A DNA stretch of 19,196 nucleotides, from contig CAXUEX010000044.1 in NCBI GenBank assembly GCA_964250215.1, forward strand, positions 1-19,196, given 5' to 3'. The stretch's first letter is position 1. Each line of letters begins with the position of its first letter. Made by a program: the position numbers and the translations under genes. Source of the stretch: DAIDJM01 sp964250215. Its GTDB lineage: Bacteria > Pseudomonadota > Alphaproteobacteria > Acetobacterales > Acetobacteraceae. Below, in pieces: positions 12,924-19,196 of the stretch. The notes beneath the pieces are model-generated. The model ran no database searches. It saw nothing but the letters and a program-made list of their open reading frames with translations, and was not told the DNA's origin.

Positions 12924-14174
12924 ATGGACCAGATGGCCCCCGCCGATCCGCTCGCCGACGACCCCTGGAACCTGCCCATCGAGGCGCTGAATCCGGCGCA
13001 GCCCATCCTGTTTCAGCACGACGCGATGTGGCCGTATTTCGCGCGCCTGCGCCGGGAAGCCCCGGTGCATTTCTGCGCCGAGAGCGAATTCGGCCCCTAT
13101 TGGTCGATCAGCAGCTACAAGCTCATCCAGCAGGTGGAAGCCAACCACGAGGTGTTTTCCAGCGACGTCTATCGCGGCGGCATCGTGATCCGCGATCCGG
13201 AGCCGGATTTCGTCATGCCGATGTTCATCGCCATGGATCCGCCGACGCACGATTTCCAGCGCGCCGCCGTCAACCCGATCGTCGCCGCGCCCAATCTCGC
13301 GCGCTTCGAAACGCTGATCCGCGAACGCGCCGCGAGCGTGCTCGACAATCTGCCGCGCGGCGAACCGTTCGACTGGGTCAGCACCGTATCGATCGAACTC
13401 ACCACGCAGATGCTCGCCACGCTGTTCGATTTTCCGTGGGAAGAGCGGCACAAACTCACCCGGTGGTCCGACATCGCCACCACCATGCCCGGCGCCGGGC
13501 TGATCGAAACCGAGGCGGAGCGCCAGGCCGAGCTGCTGGAATGCCTGATGTTCTTCACCGAATTGTGGAATCAGCGCGTGAACGCCGAACCGCGCGGCGA
13601 TTTGATTTCGCTGATGGCGCATGCCGAAGCCACGCGCAACCAGACGCCCATGGAATATCTCGGTAACCTCATCCTGCTGATCGTCGGCGGCAACGACACC
13701 ACGCGCAATTCCATCACCGGCGGCCTTTATGCGCTGAACCAATTCCCCGACGAATACACGCAGCTTCTGGCCGACCGCGGCCTGGTCGCGAACATGGTGC
13801 CGGAAATCATCCGCTGGCAGACGCCGCTGGCGCATATGCGGCGCACCGCCGCGCGCGACTTCGATTTCCATGGCGCACAGATCCGCGAAGGCGACCGCGT
13901 GGTCATGTGGTATGTGTCCGGCAACCGCGACGAAGCCGTGATCGAAAACGCCGACCGCCTCATCGTCGCCCGCGACCGCCCGCGCCGCCACCTCTCCTTC
14001 GGCTTCGGCCTGCACCGCTGTTTGGGCGAGCGCCTGGCCGATCTGCAATTGCGCGTGGTGTGGGAGGAAATCCTCAAACGCTTTGGCCGCATCGAAGTGG
14101 TGGAGGAACCGCGCCGCGTCATGTCCTGCTTCGTGAAGGGCTACGAAACGCTCATGGTGCGCATCCCGGCCTGA
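12924..14174 (+). CDS. Cytochrome P450, CYP153-like
   Basis: This 416-residue soluble P450 has all core motifs: I-helix LLIVGGNDTTRNS (251-263), the K-helix ExxR as EIIR (294-297), and the haem loop FGFGLHRCLGER (359-370) with the thiolate Cys366. The stretches EIIRWQTPLAHMRRTA, REGDRVVMWYVSGNRDE and the end VEEPRRVMSCFVKGYETL are strongly reminiscent of CYP153 enzymes, which hydroxylate the terminal carbon of alkanes and related chains; a CYP108-like or other related class-I family is the alternative. Its electron-donor partners (ferredoxin and ferredoxin reductase), often beside CYP153 genes, are not in the flanks here. A purine-rich AAAGAGAAA precedes the ATG. The substrate is not deducible from sequence alone. 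Confidence 0.93.
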   Translation: MDQMAPADPLADDPWNLPIEALNPAQPILFQHDAMWPYFARLRREAPVHFCAESEFGPYWSISSYKLIQQVEANHEVFSSDVYRGGIVIRDPEPDFVMPMFIAMDPPTHDFQRAAVNPIVAAPNLARFETLIRERAASVLDNLPRGEPFDWVSTVSIELTTQMLATLFDFPWEERHKLTRWSDIATTMPGAGLIETEAERQAELLECLMFFTELWNQRVNAEPRGDLISLMAHAEATRNQTPMEYLGNLILLIVGGNDTTRNSITGGLYALNQFPDEYTQLLADRGLVANMVPEIIRWQTPLAHMRRTAARDFDFHGAQIREGDRVVMWYVSGNRDEAVIENADRLIVARDRPRRHLSFGFGLHRCLGERLADLQLRVVWEEILKRFGRIEVVEEPRRVMSCFVKGYETLMVRIPA

Positions 14175-14212
14175 CGCTTTCCGCAAGGCGCAACGCATCC
14201 TATTCTGCGCCC

Positions 14213-14668
14213 ATGCTCGCCCGTGTGAACGGCCCCGCCGATCCGCTCGCCGCCACGCTGCTGGCCGAAATCACGCCCGGCTCGCACGCCGCCGCCGCGC
14301 TGCTGAACCTGAACGCGGCCGCGGAGCCCGACGAAACGGTTGCCGCCACGCAAAGCTTCGCCGCCGATTGCCCACCCGGCAGCGTCGTCGTCTCGCTCAT
14401 CCGCGCCAACGCCGATTGGGCCGGCGCACGGCGGCTCGCGCTGCTCACGGCCTTTACGCGCCACGCCGCGCTGGAATGGGCACCCAGGCGGCTGCGCGTG
14501 AACGCCATCGCGCTCTGCCCGCCTGGCCCCGCCGCGTGGAACGCCACCACACCGGGCGCCGGCAACGTCCCCGCCGCTTCGGCCACACCGGCGGATGTCG
14601 CGCGCGTCGCATGGTTCCTGCTGCGCACACCGTCCATCACCGGCCAGCTCGTCCGGCTCGCCGCATGA
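14213..14668 (+). CDS. Degenerate short-chain dehydrogenase-like protein coupled to folB
   Basis: The 151-residue product matches only the C-terminal half of the short-chain dehydrogenase/reductase fold. Visible marks are VVVSLIRANADW (54-65, fragments), LLTAFTRHAALEWAPRRLRVNAIAL (about 74-98, as LLTAFTRHAALEWAP and RRLRVNAIAL), and PADVARVAWFLLRTPSITGQ (about 126-145), which normally follow the catalytic Tyr and Lys. Here the Y-x3-K motif is absent, and the N-terminal TGxxxGxG nucleotide motif is missing entirely. It is therefore unlikely to be an oxidoreductase. The start ATG 14213 has no clear Shine-Dalgarno. Its TGA overlaps the folB ATG in an ATGA, implying coupled translation and perhaps a structural or regulatory role in pterin synthesis. 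Confidence 0.72.
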   Translation: MLARVNGPADPLAATLLAEITPGSHAAAALLNLNAAAEPDETVAATQSFAADCPPGSVVVSLIRANADWAGARRLALLTAFTRHAALEWAPRRLRVNAIALCPPGPAAWNATTPGAGNVPAASATPADVARVAWFLLRTPSITGQLVRLAA

Positions 14669-15102
14669 CGCAAAGTTTCGCCGATGCCGGGCTTGGGCTG
14701 CGCCACGTATTCCTGCGCGACATGGTGCTGCCCGCCTCCATCGGCGTGCACGCCGCGGAACACCGCGCGCCGCAGCGCATCCGCATCAACATCGATCTCG
14801 CCGTGATCGACGATGCCGGCCGCCCGCTCTCCCGCGCCGCACCGGGGCGGGACGAGCTTTCGCGCGTGGTGGATTACGAGGCCGTGGCCGCCGGCGTGCG
14901 CGCGATCGTAAGCGCCGGACATGTGCGCCTGGTGGAAACCCTGGCCGAACGCCTGGCCGAAGCCTGCCTGCGCGACGGCCGCGTGCGGCGCGCCCGTATC
15001 CGGGTGGAAAAGCTCGATGTTTTCGCCGATACTGGCGCCGTTGGGGTGGAAATCGAGCGCCGCGCCGAGCCGCCGGCGCCATTCATCCCCCAGGTGACTT
15101 GA
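14665..15102 (+). CDS. folB: Dihydroneopterin aldolase
   Basis: FolB cleaves 7,8-dihydroneopterin to 6-hydroxymethyl-7,8-dihydropterin and glycolaldehyde in folate synthesis. The 145-residue product shows VFLRDMVLPASIGVHAAEHR (15-34), with the conserved glutamate E32, QRIRINIDLAV (37-47), RVVDYEAV (67-74), GHVRLVETLAERLAEACL (85-102, E91), and RIRVEKLDVF (111-120) with the catalytic lysine K116. The order and spacing fit the family. Its ATG overlaps the stop of the degenerate dehydrogenase by four bases. The C-terminal tail (PPAPFIPQVT) is short. Other folate genes, apart from the cyclo-ligase, are not in the window. Confidence 0.93.
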   Translation: MTQSFADAGLGLRHVFLRDMVLPASIGVHAAEHRAPQRIRINIDLAVIDDAGRPLSRAAPGRDELSRVVDYEAVAAGVRAIVSAGHVRLVETLAERLAEACLRDGRVRRARIRVEKLDVFADTGAVGVEIERRAEPPAPFIPQVT

Positions 15103-15350
15103 CTCCCTTTATTTACAACTCACTACAGTTTGATGTCGCTCGCGTGACGGTCTGTTTTCGAGCTTTGCTTTAGAATCAATGCGTTGATTTTTGTGTTCCC
15201 GGGCACGGCGTTCACGAAATCCGGAGCGTCGCCCGGCGCGCGCTAACGGCCAATGTTATCGCCCACAGACTTGTCCACAGGCTTTGCCGCTTGGCGGTTG
15301 CCGAGCCGCCACTCTTGAGGCGCCTGGCCGGGAAGCGCCATATCGGTCGC
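15103..15350 (+). other. Intergenic spacer between folB and uvrC, AT-rich
   Basis: This 248-base spacer begins with an AT-rich island of about 95 bases, unlike its surroundings. It contains the terminator-like stem at 15174-15192, a -10-like TAGAAT at 15171-15176 without a convincing -35, and a TTGTCCACA at 15271-15279 (one mismatch from the DnaA box). No coding region with family features is visible. The uvrC promoter is presumably here but I cannot place it firmly. Confidence 0.5.
15174..15192 (+). terminator. Weak terminator-like hairpin after folB
   Basis: AATCAA (15174-15179), loop TGCG, TTGATT (15184-15189), ending in a run of five T (15188-15192). The stem is short and AT-rich, so the call is tentative. 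It lies 72 bases after folB. Confidence 0.35.
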
Positions 15351-17219
15351 ATGTCCGAAGCCGCCGCGCCCGAAAATCCCGCCGCGCGCGGCGCCGCGGC
15401 GATCGGCGCCGCGCTGGCCACGCTGCCCGCCTCGCCGGGCGTTTACCGGATGCTGGATGCCAAGGGCGACGCGCTCTACGTGGGCAAGGCGCGCAGCCTG
15501 AAAAAGCGCGTGGCCAGCTACATCCAGGCCGGCCGCCTCTCCGAACGGCTGCGCCGCATGGTGGCCGAAACTGTCTCGCTGGAGGTGGTGACCACGCATA
15601 CCGAGGCCGAGGCGCTGCTGCTGGAAGCCAACCTCATCAAGCGCCTGAAGCCGCGTTTCAACATCGTGCTGCGCGACGACAAATCCTATCCGTGGCTGAT
15701 GCTGGCCGAGGACCACGATTTTCCGCGCGTCGCCAAGCATCGCGGCGCGCACGACCGGCGCGGCAGCTACTGGGGCCCGTTCGCCAGCGCTTGGTCGGTG
15801 AACCAAACGGTAACGGCCATGGAACGGCTTTTTCTGCTGCGTTCCTGCGCCGATACGGTATTTTCCGCGCGCACCCGCCCTTGCCTGCTGCACCAGATCA
15901 AGCGCTGCTCGGCCCCCTGCGTCGGCCGGATCGGGGCCGAGGATTACGCAAAGCTGGTGGCCCAGGCGAAAGGCTTTCTCTCGGGCAAGGCGGCGCACGT
16001 GCAGCGCGAGCTTTCGGCCGAAATGCAGGCCGCGAGCGAGAACCTGGAATTTGAGCGCGCCGCCGCGCTGCGCGACCGCATCCGCGGGCTCACGCATGTG
16101 CAGGGCAGTGGCGTGATCAATCCCGCGAGCCTCAACGATGCCGACGTGATCGCGCTGTGGCAATCCGCCGGGCAGAGCTGCGTGCAGGTGTTCTTCGTGC
16201 GCGGCGGCCGCAACAACGGCAACCGCGCGCATTTCCCCACGCACGGCAAATCCGACGAGCCCGCCGACGTGCTGGCCGCGTTCATCGCGCAATTCTACGA
16301 CGACAAGCCACCGCCGCCGCTGATCCTGACCAACCATGCCATTGCGGAAGAGGAACTGGTGGCCGAGGCGCTGACGCTGAAAGCCGGCAAGCGCGTGGAA
16401 ATCGCCGTGCCCGCGCGCGGCGAGAAACACGCGGTGATCGAACACGCGCAAACCAACGCGCGCGAAGCCTTGGAACGCAAGCTCGCCGAAGCCACGGGGC
16501 AGGCAAAGCTGCTGGAAGGTGTCGCGACGCTGTTCGGCCTGGCCGCCGCGCCCGAACGCATCGAAACCTACGACAACAGCCACATCATGGGCAGCGCCGC
16601 CTATGGCGTGATGGTGGTGGCGGGGGCGGAGGGATTCCGCAAGAATGCCTACCGCAAATACGGCATCAAGGGCCCGATCGCGCCCGGCGACGATTTCGCG
16701 ATGATGCGCGAAGTGCTGGAACGACGCTTCGGCCGCGCGCTGAAGGAGGCCGATGGCGCCACACCGGAGGATTGGCCCGATCTGGTGCTGATCGACGGGG
16801 GCGCCGGCCAATTCTCCGCCGCGAGCACGGTGCTGGAGGATCTCGGCGTTACGGATGTGAAATTGGTGGCCATCGCCAAAGGCCCGGACCGAGATGCCGG
16901 CCGCGAATGGTTCCACACCGCCGACCGCGCGCCCTTTCAGTTGCCGCCGCGCGACCCGGTTTTGTACTATCTGCAACGCCTGCGCGACGAAGCCCACCGC
17001 TTCGCCATCGGCACCCACCGGGCCGGCCGGTCAAAGGCTTTGATACGAAGCGAGCTCGATGAGATCCCCGGGATCGGCGCGGCGCGGAAGAAGGCGCTGC
17101 TGCACCATTTCGGCTCGGCGCGTGGGGTGAAGCAGGCGGGTTTGGAGGATTTGCAGGCGGCGCCGGGGATTTCGACGTCGATCGCGAATAAGGTATATGC
17201 GTTCTTTCACGCGCAGTAA
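15351..17219 (+). CDS. uvrC: UvrABC system protein C
   Basis: UvrC makes both incisions in nucleotide excision repair after UvrA/UvrB damage recognition. The 622-residue product has its domains in order: GIY-YIG nuclease (PGVYRMLDAKGDALYVGKA, 29-47), the four-cysteine motif RSC-x11-C-x7-C-x3-C (C166, C178, C186, C190) with the spacing reported to bind a [4Fe-4S] cluster in E. coli UvrC, a UVR domain (ENLEFERAAALRDRI, about 226-240), the RNase H-like C-terminal nuclease with ETYDNSHIMGS (about 404-414) and LVLIDGGAG (about 478-486), and helix-hairpin-helix repeats with IPGIGAARKKALLHHFGS (about 570-587). The ATG at 15351 is preferred over a TTG 60 bases upstream in the same frame. The gene ends 18 bases before a small ORF. 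Confidence 0.97.
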   Translation: MSEAAAPENPAARGAAAIGAALATLPASPGVYRMLDAKGDALYVGKARSLKKRVASYIQAGRLSERLRRMVAETVSLEVVTTHTEAEALLLEANLIKRLKPRFNIVLRDDKSYPWLMLAEDHDFPRVAKHRGAHDRRGSYWGPFASAWSVNQTVTAMERLFLLRSCADTVFSARTRPCLLHQIKRCSAPCVGRIGAEDYAKLVAQAKGFLSGKAAHVQRELSAEMQAASENLEFERAAALRDRIRGLTHVQGSGVINPASLNDADVIALWQSAGQSCVQVFFVRGGRNNGNRAHFPTHGKSDEPADVLAAFIAQFYDDKPPPPLILTNHAIAEEELVAEALTLKAGKRVEIAVPARGEKHAVIEHAQTNAREALERKLAEATGQAKLLEGVATLFGLAAAPERIETYDNSHIMGSAAYGVMVVAGAEGFRKNAYRKYGIKGPIAPGDDFAMMREVLERRFGRALKEADGATPEDWPDLVLIDGGAGQFSAASTVLEDLGVTDVKLVAIAKGPDRDAGREWFHTADRAPFQLPPRDPVLYYLQRLRDEAHRFAIGTHRAGRSKALIRSELDEIPGIGAARKKALLHHFGSARGVKQAGLEDLQAAPGISTSIANKVYAFFHAQ

Positions 17220-17237
17220 GACCAAGGGGCTTCCTAT

Positions 17238-17459
17238 ATGGACGACACCGAGCGCACGACGCTGATCCGTCGATACGCAGCCGGCGACATCACGTGGCAC
17301 GAGCTGCGCGAGCGCGGCTTCGAGGATTACGTGCAGGTGCTCGCCGCCCTCGGCGAACTCGGTCTGCGCCCGCCCATTGCCGCGATGCGCGGGCCGAATG
17401 TCGCCGCCCGCGAACGCGGCCGCGCCATCATCCGCGCCGCCCTCGCGCGCCGAAACTGA
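17238..17459 (+). CDS. Small conserved-looking hypothetical protein
   Basis: The 73-residue product reads as a charged helical protein: TTLIRRYAAGDITWHELRERG (7-27, in pieces), DYVQVLAALGELGLRPP (30-46), and PNVAARERGRAIIRAAL (53-69). The 'RRY-x-GDITW-x-ELRERG ... LGELGLRPP' layout, with a W and a short helix-turn-helix-like block, recalls small antitoxin or regulatory proteins, but I recognise no family with confidence. No toxin-like ORF is adjacent. AAGGGG about eight bases upstream of ATG 17238 is a reasonable ribosome binding site, and it is 18 bases behind uvrC, so it may be co-transcribed. Its end converges with the WD40 gene. Confidence 0.65.
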   Translation: MDDTERTTLIRRYAAGDITWHELRERGFEDYVQVLAALGELGLRPPIAAMRGPNVAARERGRAIIRAALARRN

Positions 17460-17479
17460 ATCCCAAGCACACCGACCAG

Positions 17480-18484
17480 CTATTCCTTCCTGGCCAAATC
17501 CAGCACCGCCGCCGCCCCATCCTCGCACCCAAACGCCAGCCGCGCCCCGTCGCCGCTCCAGCACAGTGCCGAAACCGCCGCGCCCGCGCTGCGCAGCGGC
17601 AGCACCCGCGCGTTCGCGATATCTGCCAGCACCACCGCGCCGTTCGCATATCCCGCCGCCACCATCTCCTGCTTCGGGTGCGGCGCCACGCGCGTCACCA
17701 GCACATTCTCGATCTGCGCCAGCTCGGTCGGCGCCTTGCCCATCGGGCCGCCGCCGAAAAACGGCCACAGCACGATCGAATCGGCGCCGGAACTGGCCAG
17801 CCACTTGCCGCCGCGCGTGAACCCCAGGCTTTCGCTCTTCGCCGGATAGCCGCTCATTCGCATGTGCTGCCCATCCGCCAGCCGCCAGCCATGCAGCGCG
17901 TTTTCCTGCATCGCCGTCACCACGGCCTGCGCCTCCGGATGCATCGCCACGCCCGTATGGCTGCCCTTCCATTCCAGCACCCGCGCCGCCGCGCCGCTGC
18001 CGCTAAACCACAACGAAGCGCCATTCACATGCGAAGCCGCCAGCCGCTTGCCGCGCGCATCAAACGCAATTCCCGTGACAGTGGAGGGATGATCCAGCAC
18101 GCGCAACAACGCCCCTGCCGCATCGAATACATGCACCTGCCGCCCGGCGGAACACGCCAGATAGCCCGGCGCGCTGGCGCATTGCTCCACCCATTTCCGG
18201 CCAGCCAGCAGTTCGGATATCGAACCGTCAGCGCCGATGCGCAGAAACCGCCCGTCGTCGCCGCCGGTGAGAAACCCGTCGGCATTCGCATCGGCCACCA
18301 GGCACAGCGCGGCCCCGCGATGCGCCGATACGCCGCGCCAGTCCTGCGCCGCGTCGGCCGAAGCGATCCACACCGCGCCATCGCCCAGCGCAAACGCGCA
18401 CGCGCCGCCGCGCCCGAAAGCCGCCCCCGCAACGAAAGCCGGCAGCGTGCGCGCAACCCCACGCTCCTGCAACAAATCGCTCAA
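17480..18484 (-). CDS. WD40-repeat protein beside a COG0523 GTPase
   Basis: The 334-residue product shows degenerate WD40 units: GDGAVWIAS, GDDGRFLRIGADG, GRQVHVFDAAGALLRVLDHPS followed by VTGIAFDARGKRLAASH with GASLWF, LGFTRGGKWLASSGADSIVLW, and a last unit CWSGDGARLAFGCEDGAAAVLDL; about six or seven blades are likely. No signal peptide is seen. WD40 proteins of this kind next to COG0523 GTPases are a recurrent pair in alphaproteobacteria. The start is a TTG at 18484 giving MSDLLQERG, four bases after the GTPase stop on the same strand, so the two are coupled. No nearer in-frame ATG exists before the first blade. A role in metal homeostasis alongside the GTPase is suggested by context only. 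Confidence 0.85.
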   Translation of the reverse strand: MSDLLQERGVARTLPAFVAGAAFGRGGACAFALGDGAVWIASADAAQDWRGVSAHRGAALCLVADANADGFLTGGDDGRFLRIGADGSISELLAGRKWVEQCASAPGYLACSAGRQVHVFDAAGALLRVLDHPSTVTGIAFDARGKRLAASHVNGASLWFSGSGAAARVLEWKGSHTGVAMHPEAQAVVTAMQENALHGWRLADGQHMRMSGYPAKSESLGFTRGGKWLASSGADSIVLWPFFGGGPMGKAPTELAQIENVLVTRVAPHPKQEMVAAGYANGAVVLADIANARVLPLRSAGAAVSALCWSGDGARLAFGCEDGAAAVLDLARKE

Positions 18485-18488
18485 TGGG

Positions 18489-19196
18489 CTAAGCCGGCAC
18501 CTGGCACGCCTCGAACCCCCGCCGCAACTGCGGCCGGTTCAGCTCTCGACCGATGAACACCAGCCGAGAGCGCCGCGCATCGCCCGCGGGCCACGCGCCC
18601 ACGAAATCCCCATCCGCGATCATGTGCACCGCCTGGAAAGCAAACCGCCGTTCCTGCCCGGCCAGCGCCAGGATTCCCTTCGTGCGCAACAGATCCTGGC
18701 CCTTCTCCTGCAACAGCGTGCCCATCCATTGCTGGAATTTCTGCAAATCGATCGGTCGCGCAACCTCGAAGCTGGCGCTGTAGATCCCCTCCGTATGCCC
18801 GTGCGTCTCGTCCTCGAGGAAATCCGGATCGAACGCCAGAATCCGCGAAAGCTCGAACGCGCTACGGTCCAATATCTCGTCCAGCCCCACCTCGCCGCGC
18901 GTCGCCCGCAGCACCCGCGCCATCGGATTGATCGCCCGCACCGCCGCTTCCGCCGCCTCGGCCTCGTCCGACGAAACCAGATCGAGCTTGTTCAGCACCA
19001 GCACATCGGCAAACGCGATCTGCGCCGCCGCTTCCGCGCTGTCCTGCAACCGCGCCGCGATGTTCTTCGCATCCACCAAAGTGACGATCGCATCCAGCCG
19101 CGTGCGCGCCCGCACGCCTTCGTCCACGAAAAACGTCTGTGCCACCGGCGCCGGATTGGCCAGGCCCGTGGTCTCCACGATAACGCCGTCCAGCCC
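18489..19196 (-). CDS. COG0523 (CobW-like) G3E GTPase, C-terminal part
   Basis: Only the C-terminal 235 residues are in the window; the gene runs off the right edge, so the Walker A and the metal-binding CxCC motif are not visible. The visible part starts GLDGVIVETTGLANPAPVAQTFF, the family's 'ETTG..dP' block, then DAIVTLVDAKNIAAR, the NKLDLV guanine-specificity motif, and a C-terminal domain with HGHTEGIYSASFEVARP and LLRTKGILALAGQERRFAFQ. G3E GTPases deliver metals (zinc, cobalt or others). Because it lies with a WD40 gene and not in the cob cluster, zinc metallochaperone duty is more likely than CobW, though the cobST genes are 17 kb away in the same window. The C-terminal end is intact (stop TAG). 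Confidence 0.93.
   Translation of the reverse strand, partial: GLDGVIVETTGLANPAPVAQTFFVDEGVRARTRLDAIVTLVDAKNIAARLQDSAEAAAQIAFADVLVLNKLDLVSSDEAEAAEAAVRAINPMARVLRATRGEVGLDEILDRSAFELSRILAFDPDFLEDETHGHTEGIYSASFEVARPIDLQKFQQWMGTLLQEKGQDLLRTKGILALAGQERRFAFQAVHMIADGDFVGAWPAGDARRSRLVFIGRELNRPQLRRGFEACQVPA

Noticed and set aside
12906..14198. Minus-strand frame opposite the P450
   Set aside because: Antisense shadow; the P450 haem and ExxR motifs are on the plus strand.
15261..15280. Replication origin suggested by a DnaA-box-like site
   Set aside because: One imperfect site without a cluster of boxes, a typical oriC gene neighbourhood or an unwinding element is not enough.
15243..17018. Minus-strand frame of about 590 codons opposite uvrC
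   Set aside because: Antisense shadow of an intact UvrC.

Overview
The window reads as chromosomal DNA of a high-GC alphaproteobacterium, most likely in or near the Acetobacteraceae (Rhodospirillales). The reasons are two gene orders typical of alphaproteobacteria (bolA / J-domain protein / cobS / cobT, and zapA / 6S RNA / 5-formyl-THF cyclo-ligase / YmdB-like phosphoesterase), strong GC bias with long spurious antisense ORFs, and housekeeping proteins of alphaproteobacterial type. The lineage is an inference from gene order and protein style; no rRNA is present to confirm it.

Layout. 1-2930 (mostly minus strand) holds aerobic cobaltochelatase genes: the start of cobT at the left edge, cobS, and a J-domain protein upstream of cobS. 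Between cobS and cobT, on the opposite strand, sits an unusual two-gene cassette: a ribbon-helix-helix (RHH) protein and a protein with two membrane segments. Next come bolA and an RHH_4 regulator (plus), then rpmB (minus). 4061-6115 is a minus-strand set: a short upstream protein, zapA, a 6S RNA candidate, 5-formyltetrahydrofolate cyclo-ligase and a TIGR00282 metallophosphoesterase. 6156-8312 (plus) carries a hypothetical gene broken by a 10-N assembly gap, thiE, and a family 61 glycosyltransferase. 8320-10556 (minus) has a glutathione S-transferase and an MFS transporter, separated by a tandem hairpin-forming repeat. 10675-14174 (plus) has a sugar-porter transporter, a family 2 glycosyltransferase and a CYP153-like P450. 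14213-17459 (plus) has a degenerate short-chain dehydrogenase coupled to folB, then uvrC and a small orphan gene. 17480-19196 (minus) is a WD40 protein downstream of a COG0523 (CobW-like) GTPase cut by the right edge.

Most genes serve cofactor metabolism (cobalamin, folate, thiamine), division or translation housekeeping, DNA repair and cell-surface sugar work. The items most worth a second look are the RHH plus two-TM cassette splitting cobS from cobT, the 6S RNA overlapped by heptamer repeats at the start of the folate gene, the repeat that supplies the stop codon of an MFS gene, the G-rich corrupted edge of the assembly gap, and the catalytically dead dehydrogenase fused translationally to folB. 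I found no clear defence system, CRISPR array, IS element, tRNA or rRNA.
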